From JAOUEA01 sp963810945 (GTDB taxonomy: Bacteria; Actinomycetota; UBA4738; HRBIN12): 64,000 nt of DNA. The stretch's first letter is position 1; each line of letters opens with the position of its first letter. Shown piece by piece: positions 24,650 through 33,627 of the stretch. Where the stretch lies: contig CAWEPI010000008.1 of the NCBI GenBank assembly GCA_963810945.1, positions 372,001 to 436,000 of the forward strand. Reading direction: 5' to 3'. The translations under genes were made by a program, and so were the position numbers. The notes under the pieces are model-generated. The model had not been told where the DNA came from. It saw only the letters and a program-made list of their open reading frames with translations, and did not search any database.

Positions 24650-25596
24650 GGAGGGTCTTCCTCGGCGGAGGCGAAGGCCGCCTCGACCACCTGGAGCACG
24701 ACCCGACCGTCTTCACCGGAGGGTCGTGGCTGCCGGCCCTCGTTCACGGCGTCCAAGAACTCCGCGATCTGAGCCGTGTACATCGGCTGGGTACAGTGTT
24801 CATAGTCCTCGGACGGTTCCTCCGGCGGCCAGATCCGCGCGTACCCCCCCGTCCCGTAGACCTCGGTGTCGGCCTCGAGTCCCCCCAGGTGTGGTTGCCA
24901 CCAACCCGATTCAACGAGGCTGTTGGTCCCGTTCGACCATCGGATCAACAAGATGCCGTCGTCGTCCACCGTGTAGCGGCCCCCGGCGTAACGGGTACCG
25001 ACGACGGCACATACCCGTCCGGGCTCGGGATCGCCCAGCAGGAAGCGCGCCGTGTCGATCGCGTGCACGCCCATGTCCACGAGAGCACCCCCGCCGGCGA
25101 GGGCCGGATCGGTGAACCACCCGCTCGGCCCCCATCCAGCATGGACGCCGTACCCGCGCGTCTTGACGATCTCGCCCAGCTCGCCCGCCATGATGCGGTC
25201 GCGCAACGCGATCACCTCGTCGCGGAAGCGCCAGCAATGCGCCACCATCAGGCGCGCTCCGCTCTGCGCGGAGGCGGCGATCATGGCGTCGGCATCCGCT
25301 ACGCTCGTCGCCATCGGCTTCTCCACGAGGACGTCGGTACCGTGAGACAGGAGCGCCACGCTCTGGGGCGCATGCAGCGCGTTCGGCGTGGCGACGATCG
25401 CCGCATCCACGTCTGGGTCGGCCGCGAGCGCCTCCCAATCCGTCGTCACGCGCGGGATGCCGTACTTCTCGGCGAACAATCTCGCCGAGGCCTCCCGATG
25501 GTTCGCGACCGCGACCAGTTCGTCGCCGTGCGCCAGCACGCCTCGCGCGTGATGCTCCTGGATCCAGCCACAGCCGAACAACGCGACCCTGGTCAT
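24646..25596 (-). CDS. Gfo/Idh/MocA-family NAD(P)-dependent oxidoreductase
   Basis: 316 residues. The N-terminal Rossmann fold has VALFGCGWIQEHHARGVLAHG, the conserved VLVEKPMATSVADADAM (catalytic Lys in EKP) and MVAHCWRFRDEV. The C-terminal half has TRGYGVHAGWGPSGWFTDPALAGGGALVDMGVHAIDTARFLLGDP, including GVHAIDTARF with the catalytic Asp-His region. Members oxidise or reduce sugars, inositols or amino sugars with a tightly held cofactor. The position between the permeases and kinase suggests it interconverts hydroxyl and keto groups on the imported sugar. The substrate is unknown. Confidence 0.9.
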   Translation of the reverse strand: MTRVALFGCGWIQEHHARGVLAHGDELVAVANHREASARLFAEKYGIPRVTTDWEALAADPDVDAAIVATPNALHAPQSVALLSHGTDVLVEKPMATSVADADAMIAASAQSGARLMVAHCWRFRDEVIALRDRIMAGELGEIVKTRGYGVHAGWGPSGWFTDPALAGGGALVDMGVHAIDTARFLLGDPEPGRVCAVVGTRYAGGRYTVDDDGILLIRWSNGTNSLVESGWWQPHLGGLEADTEVYGTGGYARIWPPEEPSEDYEHCTQPMYTAQIAEFLDAVNEGRQPRPSGEDGRVVLQVVEAAFASAEEDPP

Positions 25597-25633
25597 GTTC
25601 TCCTCACGCCCGTCGCCGGCAGGCTACTGCCCG

Positions 25634-26551
25634 CTAGCCCTTCACCCCCGTAAGCGTGACGCCTTCGATGAACACCTTCTGGGTGAAGATGAACAGCAAG
25701 ATCACCGGGAGCATGAACATCATCGCCGCTGCCATCTGTAGGTTCCACAGCACACCCCGATGGACCGTCGTGAACTGCTGTAGCCCAACGGAGAGGGTCC
25801 AGATGTTGGAATTGCTGCCGCTGTAGACGAGGGGTCCGAAGAAGTCGTTCCACGCATAGAGGAACTGGAACAGGCCGATCGCCGCGATGGCCGGCTTCGC
25901 CAGCTTCACCACGACGTACCACATGATCTGGAACTCATTGGCCCCGTCGACCCGGGCCGCATCGACGAGCTCCTGCGGGATCGTGAGGAAGAACTGCCGC
26001 AACAGGAAGATCGAGAAGGCGTCACCGAAGAAGGTGGGGATGATGAGCGGCCATAGGGAACCGACCAGATGTATGCCGGTGAAGAAGACGAACAGAGGCA
26101 CGATCGTGACCTGGGCGGGGAGCATCATCGTCGCGAGGAGAAGGAGGAACACGCCTTCGCGGCCTCGCCACCGCATCCTGGAGAACGCGTATGCGACGGG
26201 CACCGAGGACACGACGACCCCGATCGTGGCCAGCGTGGCGTAGAACACCGTGTTGTACGTGTAGAGCCAGAACGGCACCAACGTGAAGACTTCGCGGAAG
26301 TTCGACCACTGGAACGGGCTTGGCCATAGCTTCGTCGAGAGGGCCTGCTGCTGACTCATCACGGCCGTGAGCATCACGAAGACGAACGGCATCAGGAAGA
26401 TCGCCAAGAAGAAGATCGCGACCGTATGCTTCGCGACGGCTCCGAAGAAGTTGCGCCTGCGCGCCCGAGGAGTCCTCCGGCGGAGCGGGCGATCTAGGTT
26501 CATCTCGTCGAGGGTCGCGTCCGCGGCGCCGAGCCGGGGGGTCATCGCCAT
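25634..26551 (-). CDS. Carbohydrate ABC transporter permease (MalG-type)
   Basis: 305 residues, six membrane segments. After a basic N-terminus (LRRRTPRARRRNFFGAV) comes a first helix at HTVAIFFLAIFLMPFVFVML and the segment FSRMRWRGREGVFLLLLATMM. The cytoplasmic EAA loop is IPQELVDAARVDGANEFQIMWYVVVKLAKPAIAAIG, which docks the ATPase. YAWNDFFGPLVY is typical of sugar permeases. The start codon follows the stop of the partner permease directly (TAG ATG). The matching ATPase is probably the MsmK/UgpC-like protein at 37661-38860, since none lies in this operon. Confidence 0.92.
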   Translation of the reverse strand: MAMTPRLGAADATLDEMNLDRPLRRRTPRARRRNFFGAVAKHTVAIFFLAIFLMPFVFVMLTAVMSQQQALSTKLWPSPFQWSNFREVFTLVPFWLYTYNTVFYATLATIGVVVSSVPVAYAFSRMRWRGREGVFLLLLATMMLPAQVTIVPLFVFFTGIHLVGSLWPLIIPTFFGDAFSIFLLRQFFLTIPQELVDAARVDGANEFQIMWYVVVKLAKPAIAAIGLFQFLYAWNDFFGPLVYSGSNSNIWTLSVGLQQFTTVHRGVLWNLQMAAAMMFMLPVILLFIFTQKVFIEGVTLTGVKG

Positions 26552-27509
26552 CTAGCGCGACCCCCCCTGGTAGAACACCCACCGGTTCGAGGTCTTGATG
26601 AGCACGAGCGTGCACACCATGATGATCAGGAACAAGACCCACGCCAGGGCGGATGCGTAGCCGAAGTGCAACGACGAGAAGCCCTGTTGGTACAGGTAGA
26701 TCCCGTAGAACAACGTCGAATCCTGCGGGTATCCGACATCCCCGCCCGAGGCCGCCCCCGCCACGTACGCTTGCGTGAAGTACTGGAAGCCGTAGATCAC
26801 CCCGATCACCGCGGAGAAGAAGATGACCGGACTGATCATGGGGAGGGTGATGTTGCGGAACTTGGCCCATACGCCCGCGCCCTCGATATCGGCAGCTTCA
26901 TACAGGTGGGTCGGCACGTCCAGCAGGGCCGCGAGGAAGATGATCATCGTCTCCCCCACCCCCCACATCCCCAACAGCACGAGAGCGGGCTTCGACCACG
27001 TCGGGTCCTGGAACCACAAGGGGCTCTGGATCCCGAACCATCCCAGCGCGGTCGCGATCGGCCCGTCCGGGTTGAGGAGGAAGATGAACGCCAGCGTGGC
27101 GGCAACGGCCGGGACCATCGTGGGCACGAAGTAGAACGTGCGGTAGAGCCCGCGGCCGCGCCTAGGGAGCGTGAGGATCAGAGCCGTGAGGATCGCGAAC
27201 GCGATCTGCACAGGGGTCCCGATCACGCACGATCCAGACCGTGTTCTGCAGCGACTTCCAGAACAGAGAATCCCCGAGCATGAATCGGTAGTTGGACAAG
27301 CCGACCCATTGGGGCTTCGTCAGCATGTCGTAGTGGGTGAAGGAGTAGAAGAGGCTGGCGAGCATCGGGTAGATGATGAACATCAGGAACCCGAGGATCC
27401 ACGGCGACAGGAAGAGCAAGACCGTGAGGCCACGCCGCCGGCTGCGACGCCGGCGGAGCGCCTTGCGCCCCGCCGGCGTCCGATCCTCTGTCGCCCCAAC
27501 CGTGGCCAT
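26552..27509 (-). CDS. Carbohydrate ABC transporter permease (MalF-type), one frame change near 27228
   Basis: ATG 27509 begins MATVGATEDRTPAGRKALRR and the frame runs through LTVLLFLSPWILGFLMFIIY, YSFTHYDMLTKPQWVGLSNY and LFWKSLQNTVWIV. Near 27228 one extra base shifts it, and the following frame carries IGTPVQIAFAILTALIL, TFYFVPTMVPAVAATLAFIF, the EAA loop VPTHLYEAADIEGAGVWAKFRNITLPMISPVI and ends KTSNRWVFYQGGSR. Corrected length is about 318 residues with six or seven membrane helices. It begins 12 bp after the binding-protein stop. Because the neighbouring operon genes are intact, a sequencing error is more likely than inactivation. Confidence 0.85.
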
Positions 27510-27520
27510 GGTGGGCTTCG

Positions 27521-28876
27521 CTATCCGAGTTGCGCCTGCTTGTCGATATCGGCCGCTAGCGCCTGGAGCCCCGCCTGGAGATCCGGCACCTGCCCCGCCT
27601 CCCATTTGTCGATGAACGCGGTCCACATCAGCTGGTCGGTGTCGCCTTGGGTCGTGAGTTGTTTGAAGCCGGACACCGGGTTCGCGAAGATCTTCATGAA
27701 GGTCTTGAAGTGCGGATCCTTGTTGAGGGTGGGGTTCTTGAGCGCCTCGTACGTGGTCGGGACGTTGCCCAGGGTGACGGCGAGCTGGGTCTCAGCCTTG
27801 GTGTCGGTGGCCAGGTAGCTCGTGAGGAGCCATGCCTCCGAGGGGTGTTCCGCGGTCCTCGGGATGCCGATCGTGTCGCCGCCGATCTGTCCACGTCCGT
27901 ACGTGCTGGCGATATCATCCGCGACCGGGAAGGGCGCTGTGCTGTAGTTCACGGTGGACTTGTCGTTAGCGATGAAGGCGGTCCGCCACTCTCCGTCGAA
28001 CGCCATCGCGAGCTTCCCGGTCTCGAACCCCTGACGTGGGGAGAATTCGATCGTGCCGTTGATGTCGTAGATCGGGGCGATGAACCGCTGCAGGAGCTGG
28101 TAGCCGTCGGGTCCGTAGACGTCGGTGATGAACTTCTGCTGCCAGGTGAGCAGGTTGGCCCACGAGGGATCCGACGCGAACGCCGACTTCCCGTTGGCGT
28201 CGTACCACTTCCCACCCGAGAAGTTGCCGAGGAAGAGATTCGGGTTCTCGTAGAAGGAGCCGAGCGGCACGAATCCCGCGACCTTGATCGACCCATCCGG
28301 GTTGAAGACGGTGAGCTTCTTGGCGTCCTGGGTGAGCTCGGAGAACGTCTTGGGCGGCGACTTGATCCCCGCCTGCGCGAACATGTCGTTGTTGTAGTAC
28401 ATGCCGTAAGCGTCCGAGAGCACCGGCAAGGTGCACTGCACTCCGTTGTAGCTCGTGTACCTGAGTGCCTGTGGCGGGATGATCGACGGCAGGTCCATGT
28501 TCTGCGCCTTGATGTACGGAGCCAGGTCCTGGAAGGCGCCCGTGGCGCAGTACTTCGCGACGTTGTCGGGTCCGGCGCTGATGGCGACGTCGAACTTGGT
28601 ACCGCTGTTGATCGCGGCAACGATGTCCTTCGGCTGCTTCGCGGGGGTGTGCTGGATCGTGATCCACGGGTACTTCGCCATGAACTCGTTCAGCACGACG
28701 GAATAGTCCTGGAACTCGCGGCCCGAATAGAAGCTCCAGACGTTGAGCGTGACGGGGGCATGGGAAGCCCCGCTCGCCGTGTCGACGACGGAGGCGGGCC
28801 CATCGTTGCTGCCCGTGGTCGTGCACGCCGTGAGCACCACAGCGACCGCCACCAGTGCCAAGAACGACTTCTTCAT
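27521..28876 (-). CDS. Sugar ABC transporter solute-binding lipoprotein
   Basis: 451 residues from ATG 28876, preceded by GGAGGGG. MKKSFLALVAVAVVLTAC is a lipoprotein signal with Cys18. The mature part reads VTLNVWSFYSGREFQDYSVVLNEFMAKYPWITIQ, FDVAISAGPDNVAKYCATGAFQDLAPYIK, VLSDAYGMYYNNDMFAQAGI, PPKTFSELTQDAKKL, GKLAMAFDGEWRTAF and IGIPRTAEHPSEAWLLTSYL, typical of family-1 extracellular solute-binding proteins for oligosaccharides (UgpB/MalE group). It is the first transport gene after the ROK regulator and should be the specificity component outside the membrane. The ligand cannot be read from the sequence. Confidence 0.93.
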   Translation of the reverse strand: MKKSFLALVAVAVVLTACTTTGSNDGPASVVDTASGASHAPVTLNVWSFYSGREFQDYSVVLNEFMAKYPWITIQHTPAKQPKDIVAAINSGTKFDVAISAGPDNVAKYCATGAFQDLAPYIKAQNMDLPSIIPPQALRYTSYNGVQCTLPVLSDAYGMYYNNDMFAQAGIKSPPKTFSELTQDAKKLTVFNPDGSIKVAGFVPLGSFYENPNLFLGNFSGGKWYDANGKSAFASDPSWANLLTWQQKFITDVYGPDGYQLLQRFIAPIYDINGTIEFSPRQGFETGKLAMAFDGEWRTAFIANDKSTVNYSTAPFPVADDIASTYGRGQIGGDTIGIPRTAEHPSEAWLLTSYLATDTKAETQLAVTLGNVPTTYEALKNPTLNKDPHFKTFMKIFANPVSGFKQLTTQGDTDQLMWTAFIDKWEAGQVPDLQAGLQALAADIDKQAQLG

Positions 28877-28942
28877 GCCCGGACCCCTCCTCTGCATCGG
28901 TGCCGCCTCCTGAAGACGTCGGCGGTACTCATCCTTCCATCG

Positions 28943-30165
28943 TCATACGGTGATGGTGCTCATCCTGGTCGAACGAGCGAACAGCCGTTCCTGGGCGGCC
29001 TGGAGCGCCATCGAGACCGCACCCACCAGCTCGGCGTCCTCGCCGAGCGCCGACACCTCGACGCGCGGGCGGAACGGCGAGAGCTCCGCCAGTTCTCTCC
29101 TGACCGGCTCTAGCAAGAGATCGCCGTTGCGTCCCACGCCACCGCCCAGGATCACGAGCTCCGGATCCACGACCGGCACGATAGCCGCGATCGCCAGTGC
29201 GATCCGCTCCGCCACGCCCTGCACGACGCCGAGTGCGCGCGCATCTCCGGCGCGCGCCGCGTCGAAGATGCGACGGGGTGTCAGCGGCGCCCGCATCCCC
29301 GTGGACCGCGCCAACGCCACGACGCCCTCGGCACCGAGCGCACCCTCCAGCGCCCCACGCCGCCGCGCCTTCGCTCCACGGGGGTCGGCATCCCCCAGTG
29401 GCAAGTAACCGACTTCGCCCGCGGCGCCGGTCGAGCCCCGGAACAGCTCGCCGTTCAACACCAGGCCCATCCCCACCCCGGTCGCGACATGGAGATACAC
29501 GAAGTCATCGACGTCCTTGCCGAGACCGCGCCATCGCTCGCCGAGCGTCGCCAGGTTCACATCGTTCTCGAAGGCGACCTTCGTCCCGAGCTCCTGTTGC
29601 ACGACCTCGGCCAATCCCTCACGGCCCCAACCCGGCAGGTTGTGGGCGAGAGCGACCTGACCGCGTGACGCCTCGAACACGCCCGGGCTTCCCACCACCG
29701 CGACCGTGACCTGCTTCCCGCGGATCCCCGCCTCGGACGCCAGCGCGTGGGCGATATCACCTAGCTGCCCGATGAGGGAACCGGCACTGCGGACACGTGC
29801 TCGTTCGTCCCTGCGGGCCACGATCTCGCCGGTGAGGTCGGCGATCGCGGCGCGTACCCGGTCGTGGCCGACGTCGAGGCCCAGTACCCAGCCGGCCCGC
29901 GGATTCAAGGCGTACAGGACCGCGGTCGGACCCTTGCCCCCCGATGTGCGGCCGGCCTCGCGCACGAGCTTCGCCCGCTCCAAGGCGGCGAGAGCCTGAG
30001 AGACAGTCGGCTTGGACAATCCCGAGTCGCGGGCGATCTGGGCTCGAGACACCGGTCCGACCTGGCGGATGAACTCCAGGACGGTCCGTTCGTTGATGGC
30101 GCGCAGGAGGCTCGGCGTGCCCGCCGCGAAGGTCTGCTCGCCGCCCGTGGCTCCCCCTCCGCCAA
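28943..30165 (-). CDS. ROK-family transcriptional regulator (5' end uncertain)
   Basis: The clear part, from codon GTG 30052, has the DNA-binding helix SRAQIARDSGLSKPTVSQAL followed by the ROK sugar-kinase-like domain: LGLDVGHDRVRAAIADL, FENDVNLATLGERWRG, HVATGVGMGLVLNGELFRG, GAAGEVGYLPLGD and ELVILGGGVGRNGD. The same frame extends upstream through TPSLLRAINERTVLEFIRQVGP, the usual lead of this family, but has no start codon before an in-frame TGA at about 30196. TTG 30165 begins in the neighbouring frame, and one missing G in the run near 30155 would join them. Zinc cysteines of NagC-type ROK repressors are absent. It probably binds the palindrome at 30170-30186 and the copy at 34956-34972. 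Confidence 0.85.
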
Positions 30166-30169
30166 GTGC

Positions 30170-30186
30170 TAAGGAAACTTTCCTAA
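30170..30186. promoter_or_regulatory. ROK-box palindrome, copy 1
   Basis: AGGAAACTTTCCT at 30172-30184 is a perfect dyad around a central C, within TAAGGAAACTTTCCTAA. It lies just downstream of the promoter at 30199-30228 and upstream of the ROK start, a position suited to autorepression. The sequence agrees with ROK-type operators I know from Actinomycetota. The binding protein is inferred from neighbourhood. Confidence 0.75.
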
Positions 30187-30198
30187 CTATTCAGGCGG

Positions 30199-30228
30199 AT
30201 GCTACGCTGCCGTTCCGAGGGCGGTCAA
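30199..30228 (-). promoter_or_regulatory. Promoter of the ROK-transport operon
   Basis: Read on the minus strand: -35 TTGACC (30228-30223), 18-bp spacer, -10 TAGCAT (30204-30199). The expected start point falls near 30190, so the ROK box covers about +5 to +20 of the transcript. Confidence 0.6.
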
Positions 30229-30244
30229 GACAGCTCGGCGGATA

Positions 30245-31540
30245 TCACCGCTCGAACCTTGGGAGGTACGCGGCATGCACGGTGAGGTAGGCCTCCAGCA
30301 TCGCCTCCGCCTGATCGAGGCTGCGGACGAGCGGGTGGATGGCCAGCGCCTCGAGCGCGAGCCCTCGGTCGCCCGTGAGGGCCGCCTCAGCCGTGAGGGC
30401 GGCGTGCGCAGCGACCTGCCGAACGAGCCCGCTGACCTCCGGCGGGAGGGGCCCCTGAAGGATGGGTGTGACCGCGCGCCCGTGCACCGCGGCCGGCGTC
30501 TCCACGATCACGCCTGCCGGGAGATCCTCGACCTGACCCTCGTTCGGCAGGTTCAGGATCACGCGCAGGTCCCCACCGGAGAGCATCGCCGCCCCGATCC
30601 GCACGGCGAAGTCCCCGTGTTCCTCGCTGGCTCGAGCCATCGATGGCCGCGGGTAGTCCGCACCGGCCTCGCGCCGATAGCTCTCCAGCACGTCGGGAAG
30701 GATCGCCAACACCTCGTCGGCGCGGGTGGTGCCCGCGGCCCGCTGGTGCGCGAGCACCTCGTCGTGGAAGAAGAAGTACTGCATGTACTCGCTCGGGATC
30801 CGGCGCAGCAACCGGAAGAGGCGCACGATGTGCCGCTCGTCGTCGGTCTGGAGTCCGTCGAGGTCGATCCCGTCCAGCAACGACCACAGCTCCGGCGTCA
30901 CGTCCCGACCGTCGACGCGGACGGCGCGCGTGAACGTCATGTGATTCGTGCCGGCCGTGTCGAGCTCCACGCGCTCCGCATCCACGCCGAGCAGCCGAGC
31001 GAGGAACGCCTCCTCACCCGCCGTCTGGTCGCAGAGGCCGAAGAACGGTACGGGGGGCCCGAAGCGGGCCATCGCCTCGCTCACGATCTGCACGGGGTTG
31101 GTGTAGTTCAACAGGATCGCGCCGTCGCGGCCGACCTTCTGCAGTTCCTCGGCGATCTCCACCACGATCGGCACGGACCGCAGGGCCATGGCGAACCCGC
31201 CCGGCCCCGCCGTCTCCTGGCCCAGCACCCCGTGGTCCACCGCGATCCGCTCGTCCAGGCGCCGCGCCTCGAGCCCGCCGGGGCGGAAGGCCGAGAGCAC
31301 CACATCCGCCCCCTCCATCGCTCGCAGGCGGTCCGCGTGCCCCACGACGCGAACGTCGCCGGCGCCCCGCGATCGCAGGATCCCTTCGCTCAGGCGCCGC
31401 TGCAGATCCATGGCGTCCTCGTCGACGTCCTGCAGCACCACGGTCGCGTCGACGAACGCCTCGCGCGCGTGCACGATGCCGAAGGCGATGCCCGGCATGT
31501 ACGCGGATCCTCCGCCGATCACGACGATGCGCGGGCCCAT
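30245..31540 (-). CDS. GH4-family NAD-dependent glycosidase (6-phospho-glycosidase-like), paralogue 1
   Basis: 431 residues. NAD loop IVVIGGGSAYMPGIAFGIV, then VVLQDVDEDAMDLQRRL, ADVVLSAFRPGGLEARRLDE, HGVLGQETAGPGGFAMALRSVP, ILLNYTNPVQIVSEAM, FFGLCDQTAGEEAFLARLLG (metal-ligand Cys region), DTAGTNHMTFTRAV (metal-ligand His), SEYMQYFF, and GDRGLALEALAIHPLV. GH4 enzymes use NAD+ and Mn2+ to cleave phosphorylated or free glycosides by oxidation at C3 and elimination. It ends about 80 bp before the ROK gene on the same strand, and its start lies 49 bp from the divergent aminotransferase gene. Alpha- or beta-specificity is not clear. Confidence 0.9.
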   Translation of the reverse strand: MGPRIVVIGGGSAYMPGIAFGIVHAREAFVDATVVLQDVDEDAMDLQRRLSEGILRSRGAGDVRVVGHADRLRAMEGADVVLSAFRPGGLEARRLDERIAVDHGVLGQETAGPGGFAMALRSVPIVVEIAEELQKVGRDGAILLNYTNPVQIVSEAMARFGPPVPFFGLCDQTAGEEAFLARLLGVDAERVELDTAGTNHMTFTRAVRVDGRDVTPELWSLLDGIDLDGLQTDDERHIVRLFRLLRRIPSEYMQYFFFHDEVLAHQRAAGTTRADEVLAILPDVLESYRREAGADYPRPSMARASEEHGDFAVRIGAAMLSGGDLRVILNLPNEGQVEDLPAGVIVETPAAVHGRAVTPILQGPLPPEVSGLVRQVAAHAALTAEAALTGDRGLALEALAIHPLVRSLDQAEAMLEAYLTVHAAYLPRFER

Positions 31541-31588
31541 GCGGCCACGCTAACAGCCAGGGCCAGCGCCCGAGAGGAGTGACACACG

Positions 31589-32821
31589 ATGCCTGAGCTC
31601 GCGATCAACGGCGGTACGCCGGTCCGTTCGACCGGGTACCCGGCCTGGCCGGCGCCCGACGACGAGTACGTGGCCGCGGTGACCGACGTGGTCCGCAGCG
31701 GTGAGTGGGGAGGGTTCCCCGAACCCGGCAGGCACGCCGGCGCGTTCGAAGAGGCGTTCGCCGCCTATCAGGGAGCGGCGCACGGGATCTTGATGATGAA
31801 CGGGACGGTGACGATGGAGGTCGCCTGCAAGGCGCTCGACATCGGCTGGGGGGACGAGGTGATCGTACCGGCACTGACGTTCGCCGCGACCGCCTACGCC
31901 CCGATGGCGGCCGGTGCCCTGCCGGTCTTCGTCGACGTCACACCGGAGACCTGGACGATCGACCCCGATCAGGTGGAGACGGCCATCACGGAGCGCACGA
32001 AGGCGATCCTCCCGGTGCACCTCGGCCACCAGATGGCCGACATGGACCGGATCATGGAGATCGCCGCCGCGCACGGACTCGCGGTGATCGAGGATTGCGC
32101 GCACGCGCATGGACAGCAGTGGAAGGGGCAGGGCGCCGGATGCATCGGCGACTTCGGTTCCTTCAGCCACCAGTCCTCGAAGATCCTGACCTCCGGGGAG
32201 GGCGGCACGCTGCTCACGGGCGACGAGGCGCTCGCACGCCGCGCGCACTCCATCATCGATTGCGGCCGGGCGAAAGATGCGGAGGAGAAGGAGTACACGC
32301 TCGGTGCCAACTACCGGTTGAGCGAGTTGAACGCGGCCCTGCTCGTGGTGGCGATGCGCAAGTTCCCCGCGCAGCAGGCGGAACGCGCCGTCGCTGGCAA
32401 GGCGTTCGAGGAGATGGCAGCTCAGATCGCCGGCGTGCGCGTCATGCCGCACGACGAGCGCATCACGCGCTGGAGCTTCTACAACTACATCCTCGCGATC
32501 GACCCCGAGGCGTTCGGCGGCGCCACGAACGAGGTCGTCTGTGCGGCGATGGAGGCCGAGGGCATCCCCGCCGAGGTGCAGTACCCCTCGATGAACCGCT
32601 ACGAACTCTTCCAGCCGTCGCTCTCCCGGCTGCCGGTAGCGGTCGAGTTCGCCGAGCGACTGGACCCCAACACGATGTCCTTCCCGGTGGCCGAGGCCGC
32701 CGGGCAGCGCGAATCGGTCTATTTCATGGAGACCGTCTTCCGCGACGGCACCCGGGGCATCGAGGACGCCGCGGAGGCGCTCGCGAAGATCCAGCGCAAC
32801 GCCGCCGAACTGACGGGTTGA
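31589..32821 (+). CDS. DegT/DnrJ/EryC1/StrS-family PLP aminotransferase
   Basis: 410 residues. Opens LAINGGTPVRSTGYPAWP, a lead shared with the AHBA-synthase/scyllo-inosose aminotransferase branch. Fold markers are LMMNGTVTMEVACKAL, GDEVIVPALTFAATAYAPMAAGALPVFVDV, ILPVHLGHQMADMDRI, VIEDCAHAHGQQWKGQGAGCIGDFGSFSHQSSKILTSGEGG with the PLP lysine in SSKIL, NYRLSELNAALLVVAM and GIPAEVQYPSMNRYELFQ. Members transaminate keto-sugars or keto-cyclitols with Glu or Gln as donor. It is divergent from GH4 paralogue 1, so an aminated sugar or cyclitol may be the theme of the island. A strong hairpin follows the stop. Confidence 0.92.
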   Translation: MPELAINGGTPVRSTGYPAWPAPDDEYVAAVTDVVRSGEWGGFPEPGRHAGAFEEAFAAYQGAAHGILMMNGTVTMEVACKALDIGWGDEVIVPALTFAATAYAPMAAGALPVFVDVTPETWTIDPDQVETAITERTKAILPVHLGHQMADMDRIMEIAAAHGLAVIEDCAHAHGQQWKGQGAGCIGDFGSFSHQSSKILTSGEGGTLLTGDEALARRAHSIIDCGRAKDAEEKEYTLGANYRLSELNAALLVVAMRKFPAQQAERAVAGKAFEEMAAQIAGVRVMPHDERITRWSFYNYILAIDPEAFGGATNEVVCAAMEAEGIPAEVQYPSMNRYELFQPSLSRLPVAVEFAERLDPNTMSFPVAEAAGQRESVYFMETVFRDGTRGIEDAAEALAKIQRNAAELTG

Positions 32822-32833
32822 CACGTCCGGGAC

Positions 32834-32860
32834 GCGGGGTCAGGCACGTCCTGGCCCCGC
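32834..32860. terminator. Hairpin between convergent genes
   Basis: GCGGGGTCAGG (32834-32844) pairs with CCTGGCCCCGC (32850-32860) over 11 positions with one T-G wobble and a 5-base loop. It sits between the convergent DegT and GyrI-like genes and could terminate both. Confidence 0.6.
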
Positions 32861-32885
32861 GCTCCGGCCAAACCTCGCTCGCGAC

Positions 32886-33353
32886 TCAGCGGACCGGGAA
32901 CTCGATCTCCGTCACCAGGTCGGCCGGGTCGGGCGTGTCCTGCGGATCCGTGAGGTAGACCTCGCGCGGAGATCCGTCCACCACCAGCGAGTGGTCGCGG
33001 ATCCATCCGTCCACCGCCTCGTAGGCAGGTCCCACCGCATCGTAAGGACCGTGGTGCACCGTCGAGGCGACCGCCCCGCCGGGGATCTCGTCGACCTCGA
33101 CGTCGTCGTCGCCCATGAACCGGTATCCCACCGGCACGCACACCTCGATCTCGGCGCGGTGCTCGGGGAGATCCATGCGGTCGTACACCACGAAGGGCGG
33201 ACCGACCGGCCGCTCGTGCGCACGTCCCATCGACGTCATCAACGTCCGGAACGCTTCGCCGATCACGGGTCCGATCGCGTCGACGGTCGTGTGTCGGCGG
33301 ACCTCCGCGACGTGTTGCGGCGGCACCTGCTTCACCGTCACTTCGTACGGCAT
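32886..33353 (-). CDS. GyrI-like effector-binding domain protein
   Basis: 155 residues. MPYEVTVKQVPPQHVAEVRR, GEAFRTLMTSMGRA, PPFVVYDRMDLPEHRAEIEVCVPVG, GAVASTVHHGPYDAVGPAYEAVDGWI and REVYLTDPQDTPDPADLVTEIEFPV match the AraC_E_bind/GyrI effector fold as a stand-alone cytosolic protein without HTH. The HHGPYDAV turn and the C-terminal YLTDP.D...VTEIEFPV are hallmarks. It may sense or bind a small hydrophobic ligand. It lies downstream of the HTH remnant on the same strand. Confidence 0.88.
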   Translation of the reverse strand: MPYEVTVKQVPPQHVAEVRRHTTVDAIGPVIGEAFRTLMTSMGRAHERPVGPPFVVYDRMDLPEHRAEIEVCVPVGYRFMGDDDVEVDEIPGGAVASTVHHGPYDAVGPAYEAVDGWIRDHSLVVDGSPREVYLTDPQDTPDPADLVTEIEFPVR

Positions 33354-33426
33354 CGTCGCCTCCTTCTTCCTCCACCCCCATGATGCGCCTGCCGCGGCGC
33401 GCGCCCAGGGGTCGTTCGACCCGAGC

Positions 33427-33627
33427 TAGTGACCCCAGAACGGCCCGCTGAGACCGGCCCGGGCGAAGTCGTTCGTGGGCCAGGCGTCTCAGCCCTTCAC
33501 GGATCACGGCCCGGGCCACGCCCAGACGCTCGGCGAGCTCCGACGGCTCGGGCGCGCGTCCCGTCGCCGCGAGGTCCCGGTACACGGCCAGGCGGATCGC
33601 CTCGTCGTCGACCGCCGTGGCGCTCAT
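33427..33627 (-). pseudogene. Truncated winged-helix gene fragment
   Basis: ATG 33627 overlaps the GH4 paralogue-2 stop (ATGA) and opens MSATAVDDEAIRLAVYRDLA, then PSELAERLGVARAVIREGLRRLAHERL, a clear helix-turn-helix. The lead IRLAVYRDLAATGRAP resembles the N-terminal domain of MerB-like (organomercurial-lyase-family) proteins, while the recognition helix also resembles GntR. After ~55 residues the similarity stops, and the open frame continues into Arg/Gly-rich sequence that overlaps the GyrI-like gene. It is a truncated or frame-broken regulator; the 3' boundary given is approximate. Confidence 0.4.

Noticed and set aside
30052..30052. GTG 30052 as the real start of the ROK regulator
   Set aside because: Conserved family sequence (TPSLLRAINERTVLEF) lies upstream in the same frame, so the true start must be earlier.
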